Shown here: piece after piece, positions 8,421 through 17,309 of the stretch | Position numbering within the stretch: the first letter of the stretch is position 1 | How the letters are laid out: each line of letters opens with the position of its first letter | Origin: Methanobrevibacter ruminantium | Lineage (GTDB): Archaea > Methanobacteriota > Methanobacteria > Methanobacteriales > Methanobacteriaceae | DNA: 36,181 nucleotides | Reading direction: 5' to 3' | Assembly (NCBI RefSeq): GCF_016294135.1 | Contig: NZ_JAEDCO010000016.1 | Coordinates: 1-36,181, forward strand | The notes under the pieces: model-generated | What the model saw: the letters and a program-made list of their open reading frames with translations, nothing else | Databases searched by the model: none | What the model was told of the DNA's origin: nothing | Program-made: the position numbers and the translations under genes

Positions 8421-8667
8421 TTTCAATTCCTTTTCATTTTATAAAAATATTGGCTAATCTTAATTTATTTTTTATTTTTAAATAATTTTTCTAAAAAACT
8501 TTCTTAATAGGATTAATTTTTCTTAAAGTATATAAAATATTATGAATATAAATTTAATAGTACAGATTTATGATTAGTTCAAATCTATATTTGTGCAAAT
8601 TTAGGATTATTTGAAATCATCAAATTTTCTTTGTATTTATTTTTATTTGCATATGAGAGGAATCTTT

Positions 8668-9759
8668 GTGGATAAGAAAAGGATATTGATCATTGTAACA
8701 GGAAGAGGTATAGGTGGAGATGCCGGTACAGCATTGAATGTTTACAATGCACTTGAAAAAAGAGGATATGATTGTGAAATCGCTTTGGATGAGTCCGCTC
8801 CAGGATTATTATTCAAAAAGAATAATATAGGATGGAATAAGGTTATCATACCACAGGCTGGAGGTCACTCTGCAACAATCATGACCACAATTAAAGCAGG
8901 TATTCGTGCTATTAGAGGTGTTCTTCAAACAAGGAAGCTTTTGAAATCCAAGAAATTCGATTTGGAATTAGGCATTCTTGGAGGAGGAGCTATTGTCGGT
9001 GCTCTTGGTGCGAAATTAGCAGGAATTCCTACTGTAAGCCTTTTGATTACTCCACTTGACACTAAAGTATGCAGTCATATTGGAACTCCAATCATACTTC
9101 CTGAAAACAATTTATTTTTAGTTGAAGACATTCCAGACAATATGGTAAAGTCTTTCTCCCCAGTTAATGACAACATTACCCATGGAGATAAGAACAAGGC
9201 GTTGGAAAAGATTAAGGAACACTCTAAAGAGGCTAAAGAGAAAAATCCTGATGCAATTGAGTTCGACGAAAACAAGCCAACAATAGTGTTTTCATCTGGT
9301 TCTTCATTATTTGAAAAGACCGCTCAAGCAATCAATCAATTCTCAAAATACTCTGATAAGTACAATCTTGTTTTATGTGGTGATCCTTTAGAAGACTCTG
9401 TCCTTAACTATATTGATGAAAGCAAAATGATTAATGTTGGCTTTATTGATTGGGTAAATGACCTATTGTGTCTTGCTGACCTTGCAGTCTTAACCAATGA
9501 CGGATTGATGCTTCATGAGGCTATGGTGTGCAATTTGCCTGTTGTAATATTAAAAAGAGTAAAATGGGGCAGATACCATGACATGGTTTCAATCTTCAAA
9601 GGGGCAACTGTAGAATGCGACCTTGAGGACTTGGATGAAAAGATTTTTGAAGTCATGGACAATTATGATGAGTTTGCAAAAAGAACAGATGAGTATAGAA
9701 CAGCTATTTTAAACGTAGATGACAACATTTGCGCTATAGTTGACGGATATTTAAAATAA
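8668..9759 (+). CDS. MurG-like GT-B glycosyltransferase
   Basis: A 363-residue soluble or membrane-associated sugar transferase. The N-terminal half begins MDKKRILIIVTGRGIGGDAG, a Rossmann start with a glycine-rich loop, and carries GILGGGAIVGALGAKLAGIP. The C-terminal half has the donor-binding pattern of family GT28: FSSGSS, VGFIDWVNDLLCLADLAVL, then TNDGLMLHEAM...LPVVIL. I choose the GTG at 8668 because AGAGGAA lies seven bases before it; an ATG at 8653 and a TTG at 8611 lack such a site. The donor and acceptor are unknown. In a pseudomurein archaeon, transfer of an aminosugar to a lipid-linked precursor is plausible but unproven. It is a single gene. Confidence 0.8.
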   Translation: MDKKRILIIVTGRGIGGDAGTALNVYNALEKRGYDCEIALDESAPGLLFKKNNIGWNKVIIPQAGGHSATIMTTIKAGIRAIRGVLQTRKLLKSKKFDLELGILGGGAIVGALGAKLAGIPTVSLLITPLDTKVCSHIGTPIILPENNLFLVEDIPDNMVKSFSPVNDNITHGDKNKALEKIKEHSKEAKEKNPDAIEFDENKPTIVFSSGSSLFEKTAQAINQFSKYSDKYNLVLCGDPLEDSVLNYIDESKMINVGFIDWVNDLLCLADLAVLTNDGLMLHEAMVCNLPVVILKRVKWGRYHDMVSIFKGATVECDLEDLDEKIFEVMDNYDEFAKRTDEYRTAILNVDDNICAIVDGYLK

Positions 9760-9844
9760 GTCTATAGCTATTCTATCATTTAATTAACTTTAATTATTCT
9801 ATTTCTATTTTTTCTTAAATATTTTCATTTCAATTTTAATTAAA

Positions 9845-11173
9845 TTATTTTCTTATTGTTCCGCCAATTCCTTCAATGAATTCTTCAACATAATCTTTTT
9901 CTTGCCTATCGAATACGGTGTAATGGAATGTATAGCTTGTTTGAGAATCATCAATCTGTTCACCATTATAAACATCCACTATTTTCACATCAATGACAGG
10001 GTCAATGCTTTTAGACATTTCAATTAAGTATTTCTCATTACAGTTTGAAGGAAACAGCACTGACAAATCAAAGTGTTCCAGTTTAATGTTATTCTTTTTC
10101 CATTCAAAGACCTCATTTTCAGACATTATGTCTACGTTAGAAAGCTTAAAGCAAATTTCATCATTGTTTTCAGTTTCAAGTATCACATTCTTTGAACCGT
10201 CTTCCTTCACTATTCCCATATGCACGTTTTCAGAGTGCTGGTGCTTTAATCCAACTTCCTTACCTATGGATTTTGCCAAGACATTTGATTTCTGGGTCAA
10301 CATGCTTATTGCCTTGTCTGAGCGAGCCAAAGCATCTTCATGATCATCCAAATGCTTTGCTGATTCAACTATGGATTTGACAAAGTGTCCTCTTTTCCTT
10401 CCCCAATCAATTTGATAGGTATATGCTTTCCTTTATCAATGCTTCCCTTGCATTTGATGTTTCAAGATTATTTTTTTGAATTGAATAGTAAAGGTAAGGA
10501 TTTTGATAAACCACACGACTGACCATATCCCGCATAATTGTATAAACAGGACTTGAAAAGTTTCTGGATTCCTTGACGTTGATATTCAGCTTCCTTATTG
10601 TTGAAGCGAGGCTAATGTATGAAAAATGAGTCAATCCTTGGACGATGCTCATATACTTGTCATGTTCATTCGGTGTTGTGGTTACGACTTCACACTCGGT
10701 TTTATCCAAATAGTCCTTTACACGAGGCAACCATGTAGGGGATCTGTTTTCGATAGGAGTCAATATGATGATTTGCCTTTTGAGTGTAGGGACTCTTGGA
10801 CCAAACATAGGATGGCATGGCAATATCTCTGCATTCTCCGGCGCATATTTTTCCAAAGCTTCTGCAGGGTCTGTCTTTACGCTTGTCACATCCATTAGGA
10901 GTGATCCTTCAGGTGCATGCGGAGCAACTTCCTTTATGGTATCCGCCATATATTCTATTGGAACACTGAAGACAATGATGTCTGCATCATTTATTGCTTC
11001 AATGTTGTTGTCGCTATATTCAACCCCTATTTCATCTGCAACTGGTTTTCCAGTGTTTTCATCACGACTTGTTATGCGTATGTTGAAGTCATTTTTCAAG
11101 TGTTCCGCAAACCACTTCCCTAAACCGCTGCACCTCCAATGATTGTCATGTTACTTTTGTCGTTATTTACCAT
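9845..11173 (-). pseudogene. tyrA: Prephenate dehydrogenase, frameshifted
   Basis: Oxidative decarboxylation of prephenate on the way to tyrosine. The start at 11173 has GGAG upstream and reads into TIIGGA, the NAD-binding loop. The frame then breaks at about 11129, where one base is missing (GCAGCGG instead of, for example, GCAAGCGG). The next block (11099-10407) has the TyrA motifs PCHPMFGPRVP and QGLTHF. The frame breaks again at about 10409 and at about 10383, each consistent with loss of one T. The remaining 168 or so residues form the C-terminal domain known from archaeal TyrA. Restoring three single bases gives one protein of about 440 residues. Either the gene is dead or the local sequence has homopolymer errors. 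A TATA-like stretch lies in the 65-bp gap after trmB. Confidence 0.85.
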
Positions 11174-11238
11174 GTTTGGTCTCCATAATCTTATTTATCC
11201 TATAACTAATTTGTTTTGTATATTATAAAATCTTTCAT

Positions 11239-12042
11239 TTATCTTTTTTCTCTTTTTTTATTCATTTTAGTTTTCTTCTTTTCAAATTGAGTTAAAAATC
11301 TTTCATCAAAGTTTTTACAAATGTCTTCATATCTGTTTTGCACACCTACAGATGTCTCCGGGAGAATGGATTTCTCTTCTCCTGTAAATTTTACTATGGT
11401 ACGGAAAAGCTCTTTTCCATCTCTAATAACTATTTTTACAAATTTGATGTCTGTTTCTATAATTTCCAAATTATCCAATTTGGCATCTTCAAACATCTTG
11501 ATGATTTCCAGCTTTTCACCATCGATGTAACATTCTGGAGTTGCAAGGATCTTTATTGGAACACCTCTTGGAAGCTCTTTGAATGCTTTTATAAGTGCTT
11601 CCCCTTCTCCTTCAAGGAGGAACCCTATTCTCATGTTGATGGATTTTCTAGCCCTTTTTATGACTTCAATCTCTTTATTGATAATGTTCTCGCTGGTTTT
11701 GATTATCCAAACAGGAGCCTGTATTTCGGATATGTTGTCATTGTAGATTTCATCTAATTTCTCTTGTGATAATTCAAGTTCCTTGATCAATTCCTCTTTT
11801 TTCATTTTGAATATTTCACTTGGAGGAACCACTTGGTATTTTAGAGGCCTTGTATGGGTTATTGTTATGAATCCTTTTTTATCCAATTCCTTTAGTGTAT
11901 TGTAAATCTTTGATCGAGGTATTTCAGATGCCTTAGCTATTTCTTCAGCTTTCCCTGAGATTATATTAGTCATTCCTATGTATGCTGCTGCCTCATATCT
12001 TGTAAGGCCAAATTTCTCTAAAGATTCTATAATTGATTCCAT
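11239..12042 (-). CDS. TrmB-family transcriptional regulator
   Basis: A 267-residue archaeal regulator. Residues 1 to about 78 are the TrmB winged helix (LEKFGLTRYEAAAYIGM, then ASEIPRSKIYNTLKELDKKG with the recognition helix). A short coiled coil (about 80-105) follows, then a C-terminal ligand or dimer domain of about 130 residues (VWIIKTSENI onward), and a very basic tail. TrmB proteins mostly sense sugars, but many relatives regulate redox or metal genes. It is divergent from hcp, with a palindromic site between the two promoters, which suggests control of hcp and of itself. GGAGAG precedes the ATG. The frameshifted tyrA follows 65 bp downstream. Confidence 0.88.
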   Translation of the reverse strand: MESIIESLEKFGLTRYEAAAYIGMTNIISGKAEEIAKASEIPRSKIYNTLKELDKKGFITITHTRPLKYQVVPPSEIFKMKKEELIKELELSQEKLDEIYNDNISEIQAPVWIIKTSENIINKEIEVIKRARKSINMRIGFLLEGEGEALIKAFKELPRGVPIKILATPECYIDGEKLEIIKMFEDAKLDNLEIIETDIKFVKIVIRDGKELFRTIVKFTGEEKSILPETSVGVQNRYEDICKNFDERFLTQFEKKKTKMNKKREKR

Positions 12043-12423
12043 ATGATTCTCTCCTATCTAATTGTCCTAATAATACTCTATCTAATAATGCCCCTATCTA
12101 ATATTAATCTATTGTTTTGTTTTACTATATATTTTGTTACTTTTTACCCTACGCTAGTTACAAAATCTTTATAAGTCTATAAAAAATATCTTTAATTACA
12201 TAAGAATAAAAATAGAAAAAATTTCTTATATAGTTCAAGCTCTTTAAGCAACTATTTAAGCTATTGAAAAGCTTGATATTAAAATTCTTATTTAGGCCTA
12301 TTTATTGATTTTAATAAAACTATGTTGTTAATTAAATTTCTATTTTCTAGTCTTTGAGAGATGTAAAATTGTTATCTAAAATGGATAAATTTTATAAAGA
12401 ATTAGAAAAAGGATGTGTGTTAT
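12043..12423. promoter_or_regulatory. Divergent trmB/hcp control region
   Basis: This 381-bp stretch has no gene. TTTTGTTAC (12132-12140) and GTTACAAAA (12157-12165) are an inverted pair (8 of 9 match) with 16 bp between. They sit between a TATA-like TATATATTTT block facing trmB (about 12125-12135) and a TTTATAAG box facing hcp (12168-12175). A TrmB dimer here could block both promoters. If the hcp start is about 25 bp past its box, the hcp leader would be roughly 220 nt and include a hairpin AAGCT/AGCTT and the 8-bp palindrome TAGGCCTA at 12293-12300. A second TATA-like block (about 12389-12396) is too close to the start codon to leave room for the ribosome site. Confidence 0.55.
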
Positions 12424-13722
12424 ATGAGTGATTTCAACATGTTTTGTTATCAATGTTCCCAAACTGCAAGAGGCAGTGCATGTACAAATGCAGGGGTATG
12501 CGGTAAAAATGGTACTGTTGCAAGACTTCAAGACAATTTAATCTTTGCAATGAAAGGTATATCTGCCTACAACTACCACTGCAATGAACTAGGAGTCCAT
12601 GATGACTCTGTAGATGAATTTTTAACCAAAGGATTATACTCAACATTAACAAACGTAAACTTTGATGTTGCTGATTTGGTTCAGTTAGGACTTGATGCTG
12701 GTGAAGCTAACTTTAAGGTCATGAAGATGCTTAAGGAAGCTCACATCAAAAACTTTGGTGAACCAGTTCCAACTGAAGTAAAAGTCGGTGCACAGGAAGG
12801 GCCAGCAATCATTGTAACCGGTCACGACTTAAAGGCTTTAGAAGAGTTATTAAAACAAACTGAAGGAACCGATGTAAAGGTTTACACTCACAGTGAAATG
12901 TTGCCTGCACATGGTTACCCAGAGTTGAATAAGTATGAATCTTTAGCAGGTCAAATCGGTGGAGCTTGGATTGATCAAAAGAAAATATTCTCCCAGTACA
13001 ATGCAGCAATCTTAGGTACTACCAACTGTGTGCTTTTGCCAAAACCTGAGTATGCTGAAAGATTGTTCACTATGGATATCGTAAAAATCCCTGGTGCACA
13101 GGTTATTGAAGATTATGACTTCAAGCCTTTAATCGACAAAGCTATTGAATTAGGCGGATTGGGAGCTGAAGAGCTCACTACTGTAACTACTGGTTTCGGT
13201 TTAAGCACTATTTTATCCTTAGCACCTCAAATCAAGGAATTAGTGCTTTCAGGTAAAATAAAAAGATTCTTCCTTGTTGCTGGATGTGACACTCCAAACC
13301 CAAGAATGAGCTATTACAGAGAATTCGTACAGGAATTGCCAGAAGATACAATTGTATTAACCCTAGCTTGTAACAAGTTCAGATTCAACGATCTTGACTT
13401 AGGAGACATTGAAGGAATTCCAAGACTATTGGATTTAGGCCAATGTAATGATGCTATCGTAGCTATTGATCTTGCTGTAGCATTATGTGAATTATTTGAA
13501 ATGGAATTGAATGAATTGCCTCTTACCATTGTATTAAGTTGGATGGAACAAAAGGCAGCCGCTATCCTTTGGACCTTGTTATACCTTGGAAAAACCGATA
13601 TGTTCATTGGACCGGTTCTTCCTGCTTGGGCTAATGAGGACATATTGAATGTTTTAGTTGAAAACTTCAACTTGACTCCAATATCTACTCCAAAAGAGGA
13701 TATAAAGAAAATAATGGGATAA
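12424..13722 (+). CDS. hcp: Hybrid cluster protein (hydroxylamine reductase)
   Basis: A 432-residue iron-sulfur enzyme of anaerobes. The N-terminal cluster is bound by C8, C11, C20 and C26 (FCYQCSQTARGSACTNAGVC, CX2CX8CX5C). The ligands of the hybrid Fe-S-O cluster fall in conserved blocks: VTGHDLKALEELL, THSEMLPAHGYPE, TTNCVLLPKPEYAERLFT, AGCDTPNPRMSYY, LACNKFRFN and LGQCNDA, with WMEQKAAAI near the end. It reduces hydroxylamine in vitro; in other organisms Hcp removes nitric oxide or acts as an S-nitrosylase. It is shorter than enterobacterial forms, as usual for this class. The ATG at 12424 follows AAAAGGATG; a GTG three codons earlier is too near that site. A cupin gene follows 67 bp downstream. 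Confidence 0.95.
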   Translation: MSDFNMFCYQCSQTARGSACTNAGVCGKNGTVARLQDNLIFAMKGISAYNYHCNELGVHDDSVDEFLTKGLYSTLTNVNFDVADLVQLGLDAGEANFKVMKMLKEAHIKNFGEPVPTEVKVGAQEGPAIIVTGHDLKALEELLKQTEGTDVKVYTHSEMLPAHGYPELNKYESLAGQIGGAWIDQKKIFSQYNAAILGTTNCVLLPKPEYAERLFTMDIVKIPGAQVIEDYDFKPLIDKAIELGGLGAEELTTVTTGFGLSTILSLAPQIKELVLSGKIKRFFLVAGCDTPNPRMSYYREFVQELPEDTIVLTLACNKFRFNDLDLGDIEGIPRLLDLGQCNDAIVAIDLAVALCELFEMELNELPLTIVLSWMEQKAAAILWTLLYLGKTDMFIGPVLPAWANEDILNVLVENFNLTPISTPKEDIKKIMG

Positions 13723-13738
13723 TTTTCCCATATTTTTT
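13714..13738 (+). terminator. hcp 3'-end hairpin around the stop codon
   Basis: ATGGGA (13714-13719) pairs with TCCCAT (13726-13731). The stop codon 13720-13722 is in the 6-nt loop, and T6 follows at 13733-13738. The cupin gene begins only 52 bp further, so it may be partly read through or start anew. Confidence 0.55.
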
Positions 13739-13789
13739 ATTTTTTGAAAAACAAATATCTGATTAGTTAAATTAAAAGGAGATAAAACT

Positions 13790-14113
13790 ATGGATTTAAA
13801 AGGAAAACCAATCGAAATGGAAAGCTTGATTGAATATCAGGAAGGCTCTGTTGTGAGCATGGAAATTATCAAAAAGGAACTTGGTACTGTAACTGTATTT
13901 GCATTTGACAAAGGACAAGGATTAAGTGAACATAGCGCTCCTTTTGATGCTATGGTTCAAATAATCGATGGTGAAGCGGAAATCACATTGGCTGGAGAAC
14001 CTCACACAGTCAAGAAAGGTGAATTCCTAATCATGCCTGCAAATGTCCCACATGCCTTGCAAGCAGTTAACGAACCATATAAAATGGTTTTAACCATGAT
14101 TAAATCAGATTAG
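13790..14113 (+). CDS. Cupin-domain protein
   Basis: A 107-residue single-domain cupin. HSAPFDAMVQIIDGEAEITL (residues 48-67) is motif 1 and GEFLIMPANVPHALQAV (77-93) is motif 2. H48 and H88 are kept, but the second His of the usual HXH pair is replaced, so the metal site is incomplete or uses other ligands. Proteins of this type often follow hcp or other redox genes in anaerobes. GGAGATAAAACT precedes the ATG. Placement 67 bp after hcp suggests a shared role, possibly binding a small product or cofactor; the substrate is unknown. Confidence 0.85.
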   Translation: MDLKGKPIEMESLIEYQEGSVVSMEIIKKELGTVTVFAFDKGQGLSEHSAPFDAMVQIIDGEAEITLAGEPHTVKKGEFLIMPANVPHALQAVNEPYKMVLTMIKSD

Positions 14114-14137
14114 ATTTAATCAATTTTTTCTTTTTTT
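14097..14137 (+). terminator. Cupin-gene terminator hairpin around the stop codon
   Basis: TGATTAAATC (14097-14106) pairs perfectly with GATTTAATCA (14113-14122). The stop codon 14111-14113 sits at the loop, and T6-C-T7 follows at 14124-14137. It is one of the clearest examples of the stop-in-hairpin design. Confidence 0.75.
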
Positions 14138-14210
14138 CAAGATTTATTCTTATCTTTTATCTCAACTCTTTTTAATTACTATTTTTAAACTATTTTAAAT
14201 TAAATTTAAT

Positions 14211-14251
14211 AAAGATTAATTACTAATAAATAATTAGTAAAATCTTTAAAT
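14211..14251. promoter_or_regulatory. Long inverted repeat abutting the ilvD promoter
   Basis: The left arm is AAAGATT plus TTACTAAT (14211-14227, with a 2-nt bulge) and the right arm is ATTAGTAA plus AATCTTT (14233-14247), with a 5-nt centre. It ends in a TATA-like TTTAAAT at 14245-14251, about 65 nt upstream of the ilvD start. No T-run follows, so an operator is more likely than a terminator. A related TACTAA/TTAGTA palindrome lies upstream of ilvC. Confidence 0.5.
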
Positions 14252-14313
14252 CATTGATTTTAAATTTAAAAAATTATTTTAACTAATTTACAATTTTTTA
14301 ACGGATGATAATT

Positions 14314-15969
14314 ATGAACAGTGATAAAGTAAAGGCAGGAGTCCAAAGAGCACCGCACAGATCTCTTTTACGTGCTTGTGGATTGAAGGATGATGATTTT
14401 GAAAAACCATTCATTGGTATTGCAAACAGTTATACAGACATTGTACCTGGTCATATTCACTTAAGGGAATTAGTGGAATATGTAAAGGAAGGTATTAGAG
14501 CAGCTGGAGGAATTCCATTTGAATTCGATACCATGGCTATCTGTGACGGTATTGCAATGAACCACGACGGTATGAAATATTCACTCGCTTCTCGTGAAAT
14601 TGTTGTAAACACTGTAGAGAGCATGGCCATGGGGCATTGCTTTGACGGTCTTGTAATGATACCAAGCTGTGATAAGGTTGTTCCGGGTATGTTAATGGCT
14701 GCTGCAAGGCTTGATGTTCCATCCATCTTTGTAACTGGCGGACCAATGGAACCAGGAAAATATAATGATAAGAATGCAGATTTGATCACTGTATTTGAGG
14801 CGGTTGGTGAATTGTCCTCTGGAAAGATTACTGAAGAGGAACTATATGAATTGGAATGTTGCGCATGTCCTGGAGCTGGAAGCTGTTCTGGATTATTCAC
14901 TGCAAACACTATGGCATGTATCACTGAAACTCTTGGTATGAGCTTGCCTACTTGCGCTACAGCTCTTGCATTAAGTGATAAGAAAAAGGAATTGGCTGTA
15001 GCTAGCGGTAAAAGAATTGTGGAAATGGTAAAAGAAGGCTTAAAGCCATCTGACATCATGACCCAAGCGGCATTTGAAAACGCTATTGCAATGGATATGG
15101 CTCTTGGTGGATCAAGTAACACAGCATTGCATATTCCAGCTATTGCATATGAACTTGAAGAGAAAGGAGTTCATGCAGACTTGGACTTATTTGATGAAAT
15201 CAGTGATAAGGTTGCTCATATTGCCCTCTTATCCCCTGCAGGTGAAGATACCATGGCAGATTTGCATGCTGATGGAGGAATTCCTGCAGTATTGAAAACA
15301 ATAGAGTCTAAATTAGACACTTCAGTCATGACCTGTACTGGAAAAACCTTAAAAGAAAACTTGAAAGATGCAAAAGTCACTGGAAATGGTGTCATTCACA
15401 CACTTGATGATCCTATTCACGAAGCTGGGGGACTTACTGTACTTAAAGGAAATCTCGCTCCAAATGGTTCAATTGTAAAATCTGCTGCTGTACCTGAAGA
15501 CATGATGCAACTAAAAGGACCTGCTAAAGTCTATAATAGTGAAGAAGATGCAGTTGAAGCTATTTTCAATCATGAGCTTAAGGAAGGAGACATTCTTGTA
15601 ATCAGATGTGAAGGTCCAAAAGGAGGTCCTGGAATGAGAGAAATGCTTAACCCAACTTCCGCTATCATGGGAATGGGCATCAAGAATGTAGGTCTCATTA
15701 CAGACGGTCGTTTCTCTGGAGGGACCAGAGGTCCTTGCATAGGTCACGTATCTCCTGAAGCGATGAGTGGTGGACCAATTGCAGCATTGAAGGATGGAGA
15801 CATAATTGAAATAGACATCACAAACGGTAACTTGAATGTTGAATTGTCTGATGAGGAAATCAAGGAAAGAATTGCAAATGCAGATTTACCTGAGAAAAAG
15901 GTCAAAGGATGGTTAAACATCTACAGACGTTCAGTCTCCTCTGCAGATGAAGGAGCTATTTTAAGATAG
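14314..15969 (+). CDS. ilvD: Dihydroxy-acid dehydratase
   Basis: A 551-residue [Fe-S] dehydratase that converts 2,3-dihydroxy acids to 2-oxo acids, the third step to valine and isoleucine. Family blocks are all present: APHRSLLRACGL, IGIANSYTDIVPGHIHL, CDGIAMNHDGMKYSL, IPSCDKVVPGML, CPGAGSCSGLFTANTM, and near the end PTSAIMGMGI with DGRFSGGTRGPCIGHVSPEA. Cysteines in the second, third and fourth blocks can hold the cluster. I place the start at the ATG at 14314 because GGATGAT lies just before it; the ATG three codons earlier overlaps that site and has nothing upstream. It is a single gene with its own candidate operator and terminator. Confidence 0.97.
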   Translation: MNSDKVKAGVQRAPHRSLLRACGLKDDDFEKPFIGIANSYTDIVPGHIHLRELVEYVKEGIRAAGGIPFEFDTMAICDGIAMNHDGMKYSLASREIVVNTVESMAMGHCFDGLVMIPSCDKVVPGMLMAAARLDVPSIFVTGGPMEPGKYNDKNADLITVFEAVGELSSGKITEEELYELECCACPGAGSCSGLFTANTMACITETLGMSLPTCATALALSDKKKELAVASGKRIVEMVKEGLKPSDIMTQAAFENAIAMDMALGGSSNTALHIPAIAYELEEKGVHADLDLFDEISDKVAHIALLSPAGEDTMADLHADGGIPAVLKTIESKLDTSVMTCTGKTLKENLKDAKVTGNGVIHTLDDPIHEAGGLTVLKGNLAPNGSIVKSAAVPEDMMQLKGPAKVYNSEEDAVEAIFNHELKEGDILVIRCEGPKGGPGMREMLNPTSAIMGMGIKNVGLITDGRFSGGTRGPCIGHVSPEAMSGGPIAALKDGDIIEIDITNGNLNVELSDEEIKERIANADLPEKKVKGWLNIYRRSVSSADEGAILR

Positions 15970-15976
15970 CTTTTTT
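15954..15976 (+). terminator. ilvD terminator overlapping the stop codon
   Basis: AGCTAT (15954-15959) pairs with ATAGCT (15966-15971). The stop codon 15967-15969 is part of the second arm, and T6 follows directly, then more T-rich sequence. Confidence 0.65.
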
Positions 15977-16095
15977 CTTTTTATTTTCTCTTTATTTTTT
16001 TTATAAAATTTTAATTTATTCGTATATTATAGAAAAGTAAATGGAGTTAATAATGAAATATTTCATACTTTAAAAATGCATTAAGGGGTTAATCA

Positions 16096-17244
16096 ATGAA
16101 ATATAGAAAATTAGGAAAAACAGGGCTTAAGGTAAGTGAAATAGGTTTTGGTGCTGAATGGCTTCAAGGCAAAACATTGGAGGAATCAAGGGAATTGATC
16201 GATTATTGTCACAGCGAAGGCGTAAACTTCCTTGACTGTTGGATGAGTGAACCTAATGTAAGGACCAATATTGGGATAGCCATTAAGGACACAAGGAAAG
16301 ATTGGATCATCCAAGGCCATTTCGGTTCCACTTGGCAAGATGGCCAATATGTTCGTACACGTGAAATGGATAAGGTCATTCCAGCGTTTGAAGACTTTAT
16401 GGAACGTTTTCAAATAGATTACCTTGATTTCGGTATGATTCATTATGTTGATGAGGTAGAGGATTTTGAGAACATAATGAACGGTGAATTCATCAAGTAT
16501 GTGAGACAGCAAAAGGAAGACGGTGTAATAAAACATATTGGAATAAGCACCCACAGCCCTACCGTTGCGCTTTTAGCTACTGAAGTTGAGGATATAGAGC
16601 TCATCATGTTCAGCATAAATCCTGCATTTGACATGTTGGCATCCATTAATGACATAGCTGTTTACATTGAGGATGATACCTATAAAAACAAGGAATTGGA
16701 GGGTCTTGCACCTGAAAGAGCGGAATTATATCAAGTTTGTAAGGAAAAGGACATTCCTCTTGTAGTTATGAAAGGATATGCTGGAGGCAGATTGCTTAGA
16801 GATGAGGATTCTCCATTTGGTGTAGCGCTCACACCTATACAATGTATTGATTATTGTCTTAGCCGGCCTGCAGTTGCATCAATAATGGTTGGTGCAAATG
16901 ATGTCAAGGAAATGGAAGATGCAATTGCATATGAAACTGCAAGTCATAAGGGAAAGGATTATGCCTCAGTTCTCGTGAATGCACCTAAAAACTCTTATGA
17001 AGGCCAATGCACTTATTGCGGCCACTGTGCACCATGCACTGAAAACATCAATATCGCAATGGTGAACAAGTTCTATGACCTTGCAAGGCATCATGATGAA
17101 GTTCCACAATCCATCAAGGCTCATTATAATGATTTAGCCTACAATGCTTCTGATTGCATTGCCTGTGGAAACTGCGAAGAAAGATGCCCATTCAATGTGG
17201 GTATTGTTGAAATAATGGATAATGCTAAGGAATTGTTCCAATAA
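16096..17244 (+). CDS. Aldo/keto reductase-like protein with two [4Fe-4S] motifs and an altered active site
   Basis: A 382-residue protein. Residues 1 to about 285 follow the AKR barrel (RKLGKTGLKVSEIGFGAEWL at 4-23; DYLDFGMIHYVDE; IKHIGISTHS). Residues 305-314 hold C305, C308, C311 and C314, and residues 354-364 hold C354, C357, C360 and C364 (CIACGNCEERCP), a ferredoxin-like C-terminus. Of the AKR catalytic tetrad, Asp47 and His116 are present. The Tyr position reads Glu or Ser (LDCWMSEPN) and the Lys position reads His75 (QGHFGST). The reaction is therefore probably not a standard NADPH carbonyl reduction; a ferredoxin-linked redox or non-catalytic role is possible. AAGGGGTT precedes the start. 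The DUF3795-like gene follows 65 bp later. Confidence 0.85.
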   Translation: MKYRKLGKTGLKVSEIGFGAEWLQGKTLEESRELIDYCHSEGVNFLDCWMSEPNVRTNIGIAIKDTRKDWIIQGHFGSTWQDGQYVRTREMDKVIPAFEDFMERFQIDYLDFGMIHYVDEVEDFENIMNGEFIKYVRQQKEDGVIKHIGISTHSPTVALLATEVEDIELIMFSINPAFDMLASINDIAVYIEDDTYKNKELEGLAPERAELYQVCKEKDIPLVVMKGYAGGRLLRDEDSPFGVALTPIQCIDYCLSRPAVASIMVGANDVKEMEDAIAYETASHKGKDYASVLVNAPKNSYEGQCTYCGHCAPCTENINIAMVNKFYDLARHHDEVPQSIKAHYNDLAYNASDCIACGNCEERCPFNVGIVEIMDNAKELFQ

Positions 17245-17309
17245 TGATTTGAATTAATTAAATAAAGTTTCTTATTTGTGAAATCTAAGAAATTAAGGGA
17301 GTTTTATGT

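Noticed and set aside
10192..10380. Plus-strand frames over the frameshifted tyrA region
   Set aside because: They are antisense to recognisable TyrA sequence and have no ribosome sites.
13740..13789. Separate promoter for the cupin gene
   Set aside because: The 50-bp gap after the hcp hairpin contains no clear BRE/TATA block; read-through from hcp is equally likely, so no feature is called.
14457..15122. 221-codon open frame opposite ilvD
   Set aside because: It lies entirely antisense to a well-recognised gene, has no ribosome site and its product (Ser/Ala/Ile-rich) matches nothing; it is a codon-bias shadow.
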